Notes: generated by a model from the letters alone, not told the origin. Shown: positions 18,533 through 27,501, numbered from the stretch's first letter. The stretch is 57,869 nucleotides of DNA from Vibrio splendidus (GCF_002873455.1 NZ_MCUN01000053.1:1-57869); one strand, 5' to 3'. Made by a program: numbers and translations.

Positions 18533-18562
18533 AAAAGGGTGAGCTTATGGCTCACCCTTTTT
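18533..18562. terminator. Bidirectional terminator between the FIST pair and the DTW gene
   Basis: A 12-bp stem, AAAAGGGTGAGC with GCTCACCCTTTT, has T and A tracts on the two sides. It can serve the rightward FIST-GGDEF-EAL transcript and the leftward DTW transcript. Confidence 0.88.
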
Positions 18563-18622
18563 GTTTTTAGTATCTGTCCCGTCCTAAAATGTGTTTATTG
18601 CCTTCCAGCGCTCCTGCTTGAT

Positions 18623-19219
18623 CTATTTGAGAGCGTGGCCACATTTGTCGGCATGGAATACTTTTAGATACTGTTGGTAGTAGTCATCAATCAGTTTGGC
18701 AGGTTCGCTTTCACCTAAAGATTTGAGTAACTCAATGCCCACTTCGCAAGTACACAGATGGCCACTGTCTTGATTGCGGCGCAAGGTGTAAGAGGATTCG
18801 CTGGTGATGCTGAGGTGAATCTGTGGGACAGTTTGCAACCACGAGCTCTTGTTAAGCATCTTCTTCGCTTCTCGCCATGTCCCATCTAAGATAATGAATA
18901 GCGGTTTTCGACTCATGGCTTGGGTCATCACTGCTTGCTGACATTCGATGCTTTTATCACTCGGGAACAAAAGAAACGGTTGTCGTGTTTCATCTTCAAG
19001 CAGAGCCACTAGCTCAGCTGGTGGTGTTTTCCTTTGCCATATCAAGGACTGACACTGCTCAAGGGATTGCTGAAGCAGCTTTCCGGTATTGGTATCGCGC
19101 GACAGTTCATTCTCATGAGTCAGTAGGACAAGATCGGTTTGGCTTTCAACCGTCGGTATTAGATGACAAACGCACTGGTGAGTGAAGCCACAACCATGGC
19201 AAGCTTGTTGGTTACTCAT
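18623..19219 (-). CDS. DTW-domain tRNA-uridine aminocarboxypropyltransferase
   Basis: This is a 198-residue DTW-family protein. Members such as E. coli TapT transfer the aminocarboxypropyl group of SAM to uridine 47 in the tRNA variable loop (acp3U). An N-terminal Cys cluster, CHGCGFTHQCVC, probably binds zinc. The signature ILDGTWREAKKM with DGTW lies near residue 115, and SSYTLRRNQ follows. It starts two bases after the upstream lipoprotein gene, so both are probably one transcript. Confidence 0.88.
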   Translation of the reverse strand: MSNQQACHGCGFTHQCVCHLIPTVESQTDLVLLTHENELSRDTNTGKLLQQSLEQCQSLIWQRKTPPAELVALLEDETRQPFLLFPSDKSIECQQAVMTQAMSRKPLFIILDGTWREAKKMLNKSSWLQTVPQIHLSITSESSYTLRRNQDSGHLCTCEVGIELLKSLGESEPAKLIDDYYQQYLKVFHADKCGHALK

Positions 19220-19221
19220 CC

Positions 19222-20766
19222 TTACAGCTTAACTCCATTTTGTGCAGGTGATACACCATCAGCAAACAAAACCACATCGCTGATATCAGCATCATCTGCA
19301 ATTGGAGCAACACTTGGGTTGAGTGGGTAGCTGACACCAGAATATGACAATGTGTGTTTCGCAGGTGTTGCACCGCCGCCGCTGACATTGAAGATTAGAT
19401 TCTGCCAGCCATGATTGTGTGACTTACCTAAGCGTATGTCGCCCTTAACCAATGTCACTCGGCTATTGAAGCGCCAGTTATCTTGATGATTTTCAAAAAT
19501 AAGCAGTGTACAGCCACCAGAGCCACACCAATCGAGCTGGGCAAACAGTTCTTCCTTACCATCGCCATTTAAGTCGTAGGTTAACCAACGGTATTTAGTA
19601 TCGTCAGGTGAGCTGTTGTTGATCTTAAAATATTTGCGGATCGCTTGGTCGACTTTTTGATCAAGTTGATCACTGGAGTTCACCTGCTTTGCGGTTAGAT
19701 CAACGTTAGTGGTCGTGTTTACTTGCGATTGTGCACTCTTAGCTTCGAATAGCACCAGACCGCCATTGGCAATCGGGTAGACAACGTTGCCCACTTTTTC
19801 TTTTTCAGCGACCAGCTTGCCGTTATCAAGCGTGAAGATACGCTCGGAGATCAAATATTGCTGCTGGTGGCGAGTCATTACCACTTGCACCTGATTTTGG
19901 TTCAGTTGCTGCCAGAAGCCCTGCTCAACAATCGAAGGGTCTCCGTTGCTGTACGAGTATGTCGTAATAGCGCTGTGGTCATCATTGAGCTCAAGGTTGA
20001 TAGAGAATCCTGTGTTCTGTGTTGAGCTAGCGAAGTAGAGCCCGCTCCAGTTCAGTGTTGGATCTTGATTAGATACCGTCGCACAGCCATTGTAACTGCT
20101 GTCATTGAGATTAAGTTTGGCTTCCCATCCATAAATAGAATCGCTCATGCCATCGCTGCAACTCTCTTTCTTGAGATTGAGTTCGCTTTGCGCCGTTTTA
20201 CCTTCTAATTGGTAATCACGACTGTTTGGTGTAGTACGGCTTGATTCTATATTAAGGCGTTGTGGCTCTTCGCCCATCTTGGCGTATTTCAGCTGATCTT
20301 TATCGAAGGTTGCTGACCAGAAAGGTTCATTGCCGAATACACGTGTCGAACGTAGGGGTTGGTCGCAACGATCAGGGTTTTCTGCTGTCAGGATATTCAC
20401 TTGATCAACCACGAAGCGTGCCGTGAAATCTGCGTTATACCCAGTTTGGCTTGGTACGGTTAGATGACCAATCAGCTCGCCGTATAAGGCTTGGTAAGGT
20501 CTTGTTGAGAGCCCTTGCGCTTCTAATGCTAGTTCTGGCGTTAAATCTAACCAGTATTGTTGCTGGCTACCGCAAGGAGTGAAGGTTCGGCTTTCATGGC
20601 CAACCACAACCTGACCACGCATGATGAAGGTTTGCGGTTGAATGCTCAGTGGCTCATCCAAGGTTGCTGGTGGTAGTTCTGGCTTTTGGGGTGCATCTGG
20701 CGCTGTGACACAGCCTTGTAGAGCGAACGCGACTAGCCATGTCACTGGGTTTTTCATTACCTTCAT
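19222..20766 (-). CDS. Composite NlpE-like lipoprotein
   Basis: The product has 514 residues from the ATG at 20766, which has GAGGAAG seven bases upstream; a further ATG lies three codons in. The signal peptide ends at the lipobox LQGC. After that come an OB-like segment (about 35-140) with FTPCGSQQQYW, a segment with GNEPFW typical of an uncharacterised COG3650-type domain (about 150-235), an NlpE N-terminal-like barrel with LNWSGLYFASS (about 240-340), and a C-terminal region with YDLNGDGKEELF that resembles a FG-GAP/VCBS strand pair. Envelope location is clear, function is not. Copper sensing or envelope stress sensing by analogy to NlpE is speculation. Confidence 0.78.
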   Translation of the reverse strand: MKVMKNPVTWLVAFALQGCVTAPDAPQKPELPPATLDEPLSIQPQTFIMRGQVVVGHESRTFTPCGSQQQYWLDLTPELALEAQGLSTRPYQALYGELIGHLTVPSQTGYNADFTARFVVDQVNILTAENPDRCDQPLRSTRVFGNEPFWSATFDKDQLKYAKMGEEPQRLNIESSRTTPNSRDYQLEGKTAQSELNLKKESCSDGMSDSIYGWEAKLNLNDSSYNGCATVSNQDPTLNWSGLYFASSTQNTGFSINLELNDDHSAITTYSYSNGDPSIVEQGFWQQLNQNQVQVVMTRHQQQYLISERIFTLDNGKLVAEKEKVGNVVYPIANGGLVLFEAKSAQSQVNTTTNVDLTAKQVNSSDQLDQKVDQAIRKYFKINNSSPDDTKYRWLTYDLNGDGKEELFAQLDWCGSGGCTLLIFENHQDNWRFNSRVTLVKGDIRLGKSHNHGWQNLIFNVSGGGATPAKHTLSYSGVSYPLNPSVAPIADDADISDVVLFADGVSPAQNGVKL

Positions 20767-20805
20767 GTTATATCTTCCTCGGAGCAACCGTTAATTGGAT
20801 TTATT

Positions 20806-21273
20806 ATGGCATATTGGTTATTTAAAACAGAACCCGACACCTTTTCTATTCAAACTCTGAGAGTACAAAAAACCTCTTGTTGGGAGGGTGTACGCAACTA
20901 TCAGGCTCGAAATATGATGCGTGATGACGTTAAGCTTGGCGATCTGGTGATGATATACCATTCATCATGTAAAAAAGTGGGCGTCGCGGGGATCGCTAAA
21001 GTAACCAGAGAAGCCTACCCTGACCATTTCCAATTCGATCCCGAGAGTGATTACTATGATGTTAAGTCTTCGCCAGACAACCCGCGTTGGATAATGGTGG
21101 ATGTTGAATTTGTGCGAGTGACTGAGCGCTTGATTCCCTTAGCAACACTTAAAGCAATGCCTGAGTTAGCTGAAATGCCATTGGTTAAACGAGGCAATCG
21201 CTTATCCATCATGCCGGTTACAGAGCAAGAGTGGCAGGCGATCTTAGGAAAAGAAGTACTCGGCTCTCGTTAG
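20806..21273 (+). CDS. EVE domain protein
   Basis: This 155-residue soluble protein consists of a single EVE domain, related to PUA and YTH domains that bind modified nucleotides. MAYWLFKTEPDTFSI, CWEGVRNYQARNMM and GDLVMIYHSSCKK are the conserved blocks. Housekeeping EVE proteins of this length are common in proteobacteria, and their ligand is not established. It is divergent from the lipoprotein gene, and a terminator follows. Confidence 0.92.
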   Translation: MAYWLFKTEPDTFSIQTLRVQKTSCWEGVRNYQARNMMRDDVKLGDLVMIYHSSCKKVGVAGIAKVTREAYPDHFQFDPESDYYDVKSSPDNPRWIMVDVEFVRVTERLIPLATLKAMPELAEMPLVKRGNRLSIMPVTEQEWQAILGKEVLGSR

Positions 21274-21303
21274 CGTTAGAGGAAGCTTTTAGCGTAAGGT
21301 TCA

Positions 21304-21330
21304 AAAAAGGCAGCCATTGGCTGCCTTTTT
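21304..21330. terminator. Bidirectional terminator between the EVE gene and yigL
   Basis: The stem AAAAAGGCAGCC with GGCTGCCTTTTT has a three-base loop and T tracts on both strands. Almost the same hairpin recurs at 42639-42666 after ubiA. Confidence 0.9.
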
Positions 21331-21358
21331 ATTTATTCAGATTTTTTACTAAATTAGA

Positions 21359-22186
21359 TTAAAGCAGGTGCTTTTCTAAGTAGTGCGCAACCGCATCGTC
21401 GGCGTTGCTGCCAATCACTTCATTATCAGGCAGTGCTTTAAGTACTTTTTCATGGGATGTACCCATTACTAAGCCTTTACCTGCCATTGATAGTAGCTCG
21501 ACATCGTTCATTCCATCACCAAAAGCAATGCAGTTTTCTAACTCAAGGTCGATAGATTGAGCCACGGCTTGTAGCGCGTCGCCTTTAGACACTTCTGCAG
21601 CCATCACTTCCAAACACCAAGGTGTTGAGAAAGCGACATTTAATTTTTCACCAAACAGAGCGTTGAGCTCATCTTCAAAGGGAACAAGGTCTTCATGTGA
21701 TTTATTTGGGTGAGTACAGAAGATTTTAGCAATGCCTTCACTCGGTGCGTTATCTGCATCGTACAGTCGGTATGTGAAGCCTGTTTGATCGTGAAACTTC
21801 TTCATTGTTTCGTCATCACGATTCAGTAACCATTCATCGTTCATATAGATATGGATGAAGATCTCTGGGTCTTTCTTAAACACATCCACAACACTTTGCA
21901 CTAATTCGGCAGGGATGTTCTTGGCATACATTAGATTGTCGTCTTGGTCATGTACGCGAGCACCATTCGAGGTGATCATGTAAGCAGGAATGCCCGTTTG
22001 CTTGCGAATACCGGCAACATCAACATGGTGACGACCTGTTGCGAAGATAAAGGTATAACCTTGTCCGTGTAACTTCGTGAGTGTTTGCTTGGTAAAATCG
22101 CTTAACTGATGGTTGGGAGCCAAAAGCGTACCATCTAAATCAGAAGCGACAATTTTCACGGAATCTTTTAGTGCAGGAATACTCAT
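21359..22186 (-). CDS. yigL: Cof-type HAD phosphatase YigL
   Basis: The product is a 275-residue HAD hydrolase of the Cof (IIB) subclass. Motif I is ASDLDGTLL near residue 16, motif II ITSNGA, and motif IV FGDGMNDVELL near residue 224, so the catalytic set is complete. E. coli YigL dephosphorylates pyridoxal phosphate and some sugar phosphates. Its place next to pldB, on the same strand, matches E. coli. Confidence 0.9.
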   Translation of the reverse strand: MSIPALKDSVKIVASDLDGTLLAPNHQLSDFTKQTLTKLHGQGYTFIFATGRHHVDVAGIRKQTGIPAYMITSNGARVHDQDDNLMYAKNIPAELVQSVVDVFKKDPEIFIHIYMNDEWLLNRDDETMKKFHDQTGFTYRLYDADNAPSEGIAKIFCTHPNKSHEDLVPFEDELNALFGEKLNVAFSTPWCLEVMAAEVSKGDALQAVAQSIDLELENCIAFGDGMNDVELLSMAGKGLVMGTSHEKVLKALPDNEVIGSNADDAVAHYLEKHLL

Positions 22187-22384
22187 TTAACCCTCATTGT
22201 AAAATGCTTAACCAATATTGACTCTAGCCAACGCTAGAATCGTTTTAACTACAATATCTCTAGGTAGAAATTGTATGCCAATTTCATGCAAGAAAAGAGG
22301 GCAAAGCTCACTTACTTCTCTTCCTCTTTAGCGCTTATGTTCTCGGTAGGTTACTCAGCTTATTAGCTTATTAGTTTATTAGCT

Positions 22385-23365
22385 CTAGGCAAAAAACTGA
22401 TTGATAGCATTCAGTGTTTGATTGCGATATTCGTCTTGCTCAAACAGCACCTCATGCCTAGACCCTTCAATGACCTTAAACTGGCAGTCTGAGTTGGTTT
22501 TCTTCAGCTTATTGATGAACTTCACTTGAGCGCTGTTGCTGACAATCTTCTCTTCCCCTGCTTGAATCAGTAATAGTGGGATCTTGATTTGACGAGTTTG
22601 TTGGATTGCCTGCTTCGATGCCATTAACCCTTGCCAAACCCAGCGAGTACTTGGCCCGCCAACCTGCAAAGAAGGGGATCCGTCATACAAGCAACGGAAC
22701 CACTGGTAACGAACCTTACTGTGGCTGAGTAAGTTGTTCTCAAAAGGCTTTGAATAATAAGCTTGTTGGCCCGGAGCGTAGGTTGGTTTAGCGTAAAGAG
22801 CCGTTAACACTTGTCCGACGATCATCGCAATAGGTTTAAAATACCATTCAGTCTTAATCCCAAACATCGGAGCGCACAGAGTAACTTTGTCAAACGGGTG
22901 ATCGGGGTGAGTTTGTAGATAGCGAGTGGCTATCGTGCTGCCCATTGAGTGTGCCAGTAGGTAGCGATTGGCATATCGGCTGAGGTCAAAACTGGCAATG
23001 ACATCAGACATGTCTGATGCGTAATCATCAAACTCATGAATGTGACCAATGTCAGAGTCTGTTACCATACGTTCCGACTGGCCTTGACCTTGGTGGTCAA
23101 ATGAATAAACGTCATAGCCTTGCTGATAAAAATCATAAAAGAGTTCTTGGTATTTCAAGCAACACTCAATGCGGCCATTTGAAATCACAATGGCTTTGGT
23201 GTGCGTTGGTGATGTTAGGCTACACCAGTACAGCTTCTTTTTACCAGATGATGTGATATACCCATCTTTTCGTTGTTGCCAAAGGGCAGGGATCGGGTGT
23301 TTAATCGCTTGCTCGAACTCAGGTTCTTGCGTGTACGAAAACGGGGCGGCACTGTGGTTTTCCAT
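22385..23365 (-). CDS. pldB: Lysophospholipase L2
   Basis: This 326-residue alpha/beta hydrolase of the PldB/monoacylglycerol-lipase type cleaves lysophospholipids. The nucleophile elbow is AHSMGS, with the family block FDHQGQGQSER upstream and the His near the C-terminus in GSRHEVLFE. No signal peptide is evident. It is divergent from rhtB and upstream of yigL. The 198-bp spacer to yigL holds a short run of TTATTAG-like repeats and no gene. Confidence 0.93.
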   Translation of the reverse strand: MENHSAAPFSYTQEPEFEQAIKHPIPALWQQRKDGYITSSGKKKLYWCSLTSPTHTKAIVISNGRIECCLKYQELFYDFYQQGYDVYSFDHQGQGQSERMVTDSDIGHIHEFDDYASDMSDVIASFDLSRYANRYLLAHSMGSTIATRYLQTHPDHPFDKVTLCAPMFGIKTEWYFKPIAMIVGQVLTALYAKPTYAPGQQAYYSKPFENNLLSHSKVRYQWFRCLYDGSPSLQVGGPSTRWVWQGLMASKQAIQQTRQIKIPLLLIQAGEEKIVSNSAQVKFINKLKKTNSDCQFKVIEGSRHEVLFEQDEYRNQTLNAINQFFA

Positions 23366-23446
23366 GGGAAATTACCTGAACTGATGCGTGTGAGAGCTTT
23401 ATTGCTACTAATGTTGTTAGATTAAAGAACTAGTAAGGAAATGCAA

Positions 23447-24064
23447 ATGGATACTCATGTTTGGCTTGCTTATGTCGTCACTGCGATATTGTTTAGTTTG
23501 GCTCCGGGTTCAGGTACCGTTAATTCAATCAGCAATGGGCTAAGTTATGGTACCAAGAAGTCACTTGCGTCGATCGCTGGCTTACAGCTGGGTCTTGCAT
23601 TTCATATTATGCTGGTGGGCGCGGGTATTGGCGCATTAGTCGCTCAATCTGCATTGGCGTTTACCATCATCAAATGGGTGGGCGTGGTTTACCTTCTTTG
23701 GTTGGGTATTCAAAAGTGGCGTGATAATTCTAGCTTGGTGGCTTCAGCAGAAAGCTTAACGCTATCGAGTGGTAAGCTGCTTAGAAATGCCGTGCTTATC
23801 AATCTAACCAACCCAAAATCTATCGTGTTTTTGGTGGCTCTGTTTCCTCAATTTATCGATCCGACACAACCGCAAGCACCGCAGTTATTAGTGCTAGGAG
23901 TTACAACAGTATTCATTGATAGTGTTGTTATGTTGGGTTACACCTCATTAGCGTCACAAATGGGACGTTTTATTCGTTCTGATCGTATAATGGGTAAGAT
24001 AAATAAAATATTTGGTGGTATGTTCATGGGTTGCGGTGCTTTGCTTGCTGCCGCTAAAGCTTAG
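23447..24064 (+). CDS. rhtB: RhtB/LysE family amino-acid exporter
   Basis: The product is a 205-residue membrane protein with about six transmembrane segments. The N-terminal SLAPGSGTVNSISNGLSYG block is the LysE/RhtB signature. E. coli RhtB exports homoserine and homoserine lactone. The ATG at 23447 is preferred to 23441 because AAGGAA ends at 23440, directly against the first ATG. Divergence from pldB is as in E. coli. Confidence 0.9.
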   Translation: MDTHVWLAYVVTAILFSLAPGSGTVNSISNGLSYGTKKSLASIAGLQLGLAFHIMLVGAGIGALVAQSALAFTIIKWVGVVYLLWLGIQKWRDNSSLVASAESLTLSSGKLLRNAVLINLTNPKSIVFLVALFPQFIDPTQPQAPQLLVLGVTTVFIDSVVMLGYTSLASQMGRFIRSDRIMGKINKIFGGMFMGCGALLAAAKA

Positions 24065-24107
24065 TAAAGCAATACAGCTATAGATAAATTAATAGAGTTA
24101 TAGATAA

Positions 24108-25328
24108 ATGACCGCTACGTACGTTGCTCGACAACCTATCTTAAATCGTAACAAAAACACGCTCGGTTATGAGTTGTTGTTTCGCGACGGAGAAAGGAAT
24201 GCCTACCCAGCACATATTGAGTCAAATAGAGCAACGTATCGTCTTATTGTTGAAAACTTCTTGTCGGTTGGACACAACCCTTCGATCCCATCTTCGCGTT
24301 GTTTTATTAATTTTCCTCATCAAAGCTTGATTCGTCGGCTTCCTTTAGGTTTGCCGAAAGACAAGGTTGTGGTCGAGATTCTTGAAACCTGCCAACCGAC
24401 TGATGAGTTGTTAGAAGCGGTCAAAGAGCTCTATCAAGCGGGGTACATGATTGCCCTAGATGACTTTACCTCGACGCCTGAATGGGAACGATTCCTTAAA
24501 TACACTCATATTGTTAAGCTCGATATCATGCAAATGGGCTTGGATGAGGCGTGCGAACTTGTCAGGGCTCACCAAGGGAAGAAGTTTAGCTTTCTGGCTG
24601 AACGAGTCGAAACTGAGCAAGAGTTTAAGCAAGCGAAAGAGGCGGGTTTTAAGTTCTTCCAAGGGTATTTCTTCAGCAAACCTGAAATCATAAAGACTAA
24701 GTACATCAGCCCTGAGCAAGTGATTGCTATGGAGTTGTTCCAAGAAGTGTGTAAGCCCGAAGTTAACTTCCAACGTGTTGAAAGCATCGTCGCGAAAGAT
24801 GTCGCCTTGTCGTATAAGTTACTGCGTTTTGTGAATACCATGTCCCCTCGCCTTGAGGTCACTATCTCTTCATTTCGTCAGGCTTTGGTTTATCTGGGGC
24901 AAGAGAAGCTGAAAATGTTTGTCTCGTTAGCGGTGGCGTCTTATGTCTCTGATAAGAAACCAAAAGAGCTATATGGATTATCGCTTCAGCGAGCTCAGTT
25001 CTGCCAACGTATGTCTCGTTATCAGGCATTTGAAGGGCATGCCGAGCAAGCCTTTATGATTGGTTTGTTCTCGTTGCTTGATGCGCTGCTTGATTTGTCG
25101 TTAGAGAACTTAGTTGAGCAACTGCCTTTGTGTAAAAGTATCAAGGTGGCTTTACTACGTAGAGAAGGGCCATATGGAACCTTGCTGGCCCTTGAAGAAA
25201 GCTTTGAACATGCTGATTGGCAGCAGATGGATGAGCACTGTGCTCATTTAGGATTGAGTGTGGAACAGGTTAAAACTGAGCTCACCGAAGCTCGACGCTG
25301 GAGTCATAACGTAACCAACCAGTTCTGA
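24108..25328 (+). CDS. EAL-HDOD signalling protein
   Basis: This is a 406-residue cytosolic protein. The N-terminal EAL domain (about 1-195) begins VARQPILNRNKNTLGYELLFRDG, where the EAL motif reads ELL. It keeps the Asn of CFINFP, VVEILE, LDDF, VKLD and AERVET, so catalysis cannot be excluded, although many EAL-HDOD proteins are inactive. The C-terminal HDOD domain (about 200-390) shows DVALSYKLLRFVN. V. cholerae CdgJ has this architecture and affects motility. It follows rhtB by 43 bases. Confidence 0.88.
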   Translation: MTATYVARQPILNRNKNTLGYELLFRDGERNAYPAHIESNRATYRLIVENFLSVGHNPSIPSSRCFINFPHQSLIRRLPLGLPKDKVVVEILETCQPTDELLEAVKELYQAGYMIALDDFTSTPEWERFLKYTHIVKLDIMQMGLDEACELVRAHQGKKFSFLAERVETEQEFKQAKEAGFKFFQGYFFSKPEIIKTKYISPEQVIAMELFQEVCKPEVNFQRVESIVAKDVALSYKLLRFVNTMSPRLEVTISSFRQALVYLGQEKLKMFVSLAVASYVSDKKPKELYGLSLQRAQFCQRMSRYQAFEGHAEQAFMIGLFSLLDALLDLSLENLVEQLPLCKSIKVALLRREGPYGTLLALEESFEHADWQQMDEHCAHLGLSVEQVKTELTEARRWSHNVTNQF

Positions 25329-25394
25329 TTTATCTTCGTTAAACTTTTATGACAATTAAAACGCACGCCTTGACGTGCGTTTTTTTACATTTAA

Positions 25395-25416
25395 CATATA
25401 TGCATATCCATATATG
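25395..25416. promoter_or_regulatory. Putative ArsR operator
   Basis: Two copies of the palindrome CATATATG, 14 bp apart centre to centre, lie 12 bases upstream of the arsR start. AT-rich paired palindromes of this type are usual ArsR-family operators. Autoregulation released by arsenite or arsenate-derived metalloid is inferred, and the whole operon would be under its control. Confidence 0.55.
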
Positions 25417-25427
25417 AGTATGTATTT

Positions 25428-25769
25428 ATGCTTCCTCACCGATTTTTTAAATTACTTTCGGATGAAACGCGAGTGCGTTGCTTAATGTTGATTGTGCGCA
25501 ATGAGTGTCTCTCTGTTGGTGAGTTGACTCAGGCTTTACAAGAAAGTCAGCCAAAGATTTCCCGTCACTTAGCGCAGTTACGTTCAAATGGCATTTTGAT
25601 GGATGTTCGCCAAGGGCAGTGGGTGTTTTACCGCTTATCACAAGATTTACCCGGTTGGATGCTCAAGTTAATTGATGACCTTATCGCATCGAACTGTTTG
25701 AAAACTGAATACCAGCAAGATATTGAGCGCCTAGAAGCGATGACTTCACGCCCTCAATGTTGCGTTTAA
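25428..25769 (+). CDS. arsR: ArsR-family metalloregulator of the ars operon
   Basis: This is a 113-residue winged-helix repressor. FKLLSDETRVRCLML, SQPKISRHLAQLRS (recognition helix) and GQWVFYRLS closely follow E. coli ArsR. Metal-ligand candidates are Cys in RCLML, Cys in NECLSVGEL and the C-terminal PQCCV pair, so the site differs from the CVC motif of E. coli ArsR. It is the first gene of the arsR-GAPDH-phosphatase-arsJ operon. Confidence 0.9.
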   Translation: MLPHRFFKLLSDETRVRCLMLIVRNECLSVGELTQALQESQPKISRHLAQLRSNGILMDVRQGQWVFYRLSQDLPGWMLKLIDDLIASNCLKTEYQQDIERLEAMTSRPQCCV

Positions 25770-25809
25770 ATTTTAATTTAAGTTTCATCACTAGTTGAGA
25801 GAAAAGAAT

Positions 25810-26811
25810 ATGACAGTCAAAGTAGGTATTAATGGTTTTGGTCGTATCGGCCGCCTAGCACTTCGCGCAGCATTCGATTGGGCTGAGCTAGAATTCGTTC
25901 AAATTAACGATGTAGCAGGCGACGCAGCAACACTGGCTCACCTTCTTGAATTCGATTCAGTGCAAGGGCGTTGGAACCACGAAGTCTTGGTTGAAGGCGA
26001 TGAGATGATCATTAACGGTCAACGCATTAAAACCACACAAGAGCGCGACATCGATGCGATCGATTGGTCTGGCTGTGATGTAGTTATTGAAGCGACAGGT
26101 GTTCACCGTAAAACATCTTTCCTAAACAAATACCTAGAGCAAGGCGTGAAGCGCGTTGTGGTCTCTGCGCCAGTGAAAGAAGAAGGCATTGCAAACATCG
26201 TTGTCGGAGTGAACGACAACATCTTTGATCCAGCGGTACACAAAATCGTAACCGCAGCATCTTGTACAACCAACTGTCTCGCACCAGTAGTTAAGGTGAT
26301 CAACGAGAAACTCGGTATCGAGAACGCAACCTTTACCACTATTCACGATCTAACCAATACACAAACTATATTAGATGCTCCGCACAAAGACCTACGTCGT
26401 GCTCGTGCATGTGGTATGAGTCTTATCCCGACAACGACAGGCAGTGCTAAAGCGATTGTTGAGATCTTCCCAGAGCTTGAAAACCGTATCAACGGCCACG
26501 CGGTTCGTGTACCACTAGCGAATGCTTCTTTAACTGACATCATCTTTGAAGTGAAGCAAGACACCACAGCCGAAGAAGTTAACGCGATGCTGAAAGAAGC
26601 CTCTGAGAATGAACTGAAAGGCATTCTTGGCTTTGAAGAGCGTCCACTAGTTTCTATCGATTATAAAGGCGACCAACGCTCAACAATCGTGGATGCACTA
26701 TCAACTATGTTGGTAGGTAAGCGCATGATTAAGATCTACGCTTGGTACGACAACGAGATGGGTTACGCAACACGTACGGCAGAGCTAGTACGTACAGTTG
26801 GTTTAGCATAA
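25810..26811 (+). CDS. ArsJ-associated glyceraldehyde-3-phosphate dehydrogenase
   Basis: The product has 333 residues from the ATG at 25810 (MTVKVGINGFGRIGR). The NAD-binding Rossmann motif is at the N-terminus and the catalytic Cys is in ASCTTNCLAP with His in TTIHDLTN. It is a divergent GAPDH of the kind paired with ArsJ. In Pseudomonas aeruginosa that pair makes 1-arseno-3-phosphoglycerate from arsenate and glyceraldehyde-3-phosphate and then exports it. Location inside the ars operon, not with glycolytic genes, supports that role. Confidence 0.93.
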   Translation: MTVKVGINGFGRIGRLALRAAFDWAELEFVQINDVAGDAATLAHLLEFDSVQGRWNHEVLVEGDEMIINGQRIKTTQERDIDAIDWSGCDVVIEATGVHRKTSFLNKYLEQGVKRVVVSAPVKEEGIANIVVGVNDNIFDPAVHKIVTAASCTTNCLAPVVKVINEKLGIENATFTTIHDLTNTQTILDAPHKDLRRARACGMSLIPTTTGSAKAIVEIFPELENRINGHAVRVPLANASLTDIIFEVKQDTTAEEVNAMLKEASENELKGILGFEERPLVSIDYKGDQRSTIVDALSTMLVGKRMIKIYAWYDNEMGYATRTAELVRTVGLA

Positions 26812-26823
26812 TCCATACTCTTC

Positions 26824-26971
26824 ATACTTGAAGCTACAGCGTTGTTAACTGCGTAAGTTCACCGGAACGCCGGCCGCCCTAATCACATAGAAAACCTATG
26901 CTCATAGGGCTGAACTTCATTTCTTTGTAGGGAAAACGTTGCCTCACTGTAACTCCAATTATTTTGAGTAT
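26824..26971. repeat. Vibrio-type intergenic palindromic repeat inside the ars operon
   Basis: This 148-bp element begins ATACT and ends AGTAT. Its flanks are related as imperfect inverted repeats (ATACTTGAAGCTACAGCG against CACTGTAACTCC...GAGTAT). The centre holds an interrupted hairpin, CCCTAATCACATAG with CTATGCTCATAGGG. It resembles a MITE-like repeat that I remember from many Vibrio intergenic regions. No second copy was noticed in this window. It lies between the GAPDH and phosphatase genes. Confidence 0.6.
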
Positions 26972-27009
26972 CGGTTTGCATAGACAAGATTTTTAAGAGA
27001 TTGATAATT

Positions 27010-27501
27010 ATGACACATCCAACATGGCAACTAGATTTAGAAACTGGTGCGTTAGTGCTTACTCCGTGCCCAGGCACCAAAGAGGCTGACCTAGATGCAT
27101 CTCTAGCTCAACTAAAAGCGCAAGGCGTAGAAGCGATTGTGACGGCTCTAGACAGTGAAGAACTGGCGAGCAAGAACGTATCTGAGCTAGGCGAGAATGC
27201 GCAAGCACTAGGCATGCAGTGGTTCCAAATCGAAATCGAAGACGATTGTGCTCCGGGTGCCGATTTTGCTGCGAAATGGCAGGCGGCTAGCCCTGCGTTG
27301 CATCAAGTGGTTGATAATGGCGGCAAGGTTGCGATGCATTGTATGGGCGGTTCTGGTCGCACTGGCTTACTAGCTGCACACCTATTGCTAGAAAAGAACT
27401 GGGACATGGGTAAGATTGTTCAAGAAGTGCAGGCGCTTCGCCCAGGGGCATTTACTAAGCCGATTCAAGTTGAATACATTAGTGGCGTAGCGAACAGCTA
27501 A
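27010..27501 (+). CDS. CX5R protein phosphatase-like enzyme of the ars operon
   Basis: This is a 163-residue dual-specificity-type phosphatase. The P-loop HCMGGSGRTG near residues 116-125 carries the catalytic Cys and Arg, and the general-acid Asp may be in EDDCAPG. It resembles CDKN3-like bacterial phosphatases, not the low-molecular-weight ArsC fold. ATG at 27010 is preferred to a TTG three codons earlier. It lies between the ArsJ-type GAPDH and ArsJ. Substrate and function are not known. Candidates are a phosphosugar or an arsenate-related compound. Confidence 0.85.
   Translation: MTHPTWQLDLETGALVLTPCPGTKEADLDASLAQLKAQGVEAIVTALDSEELASKNVSELGENAQALGMQWFQIEIEDDCAPGADFAAKWQAASPALHQVVDNGGKVAMHCMGGSGRTGLLAAHLLLEKNWDMGKIVQEVQALRPGAFTKPIQVEYISGVANS

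Noticed and set aside
18327..18533. ORF overlapping the end of the second FIST gene and the parS site
   Set aside because: Out-of-frame shadow of the EAL coding region; no start signal.
27010..27501. Low-molecular-weight ArsC arsenate reductase
   Set aside because: The CX5R loop is at residue 116 in a dual-specificity-type context, whereas LMW-PTP enzymes have it at the N-terminus.
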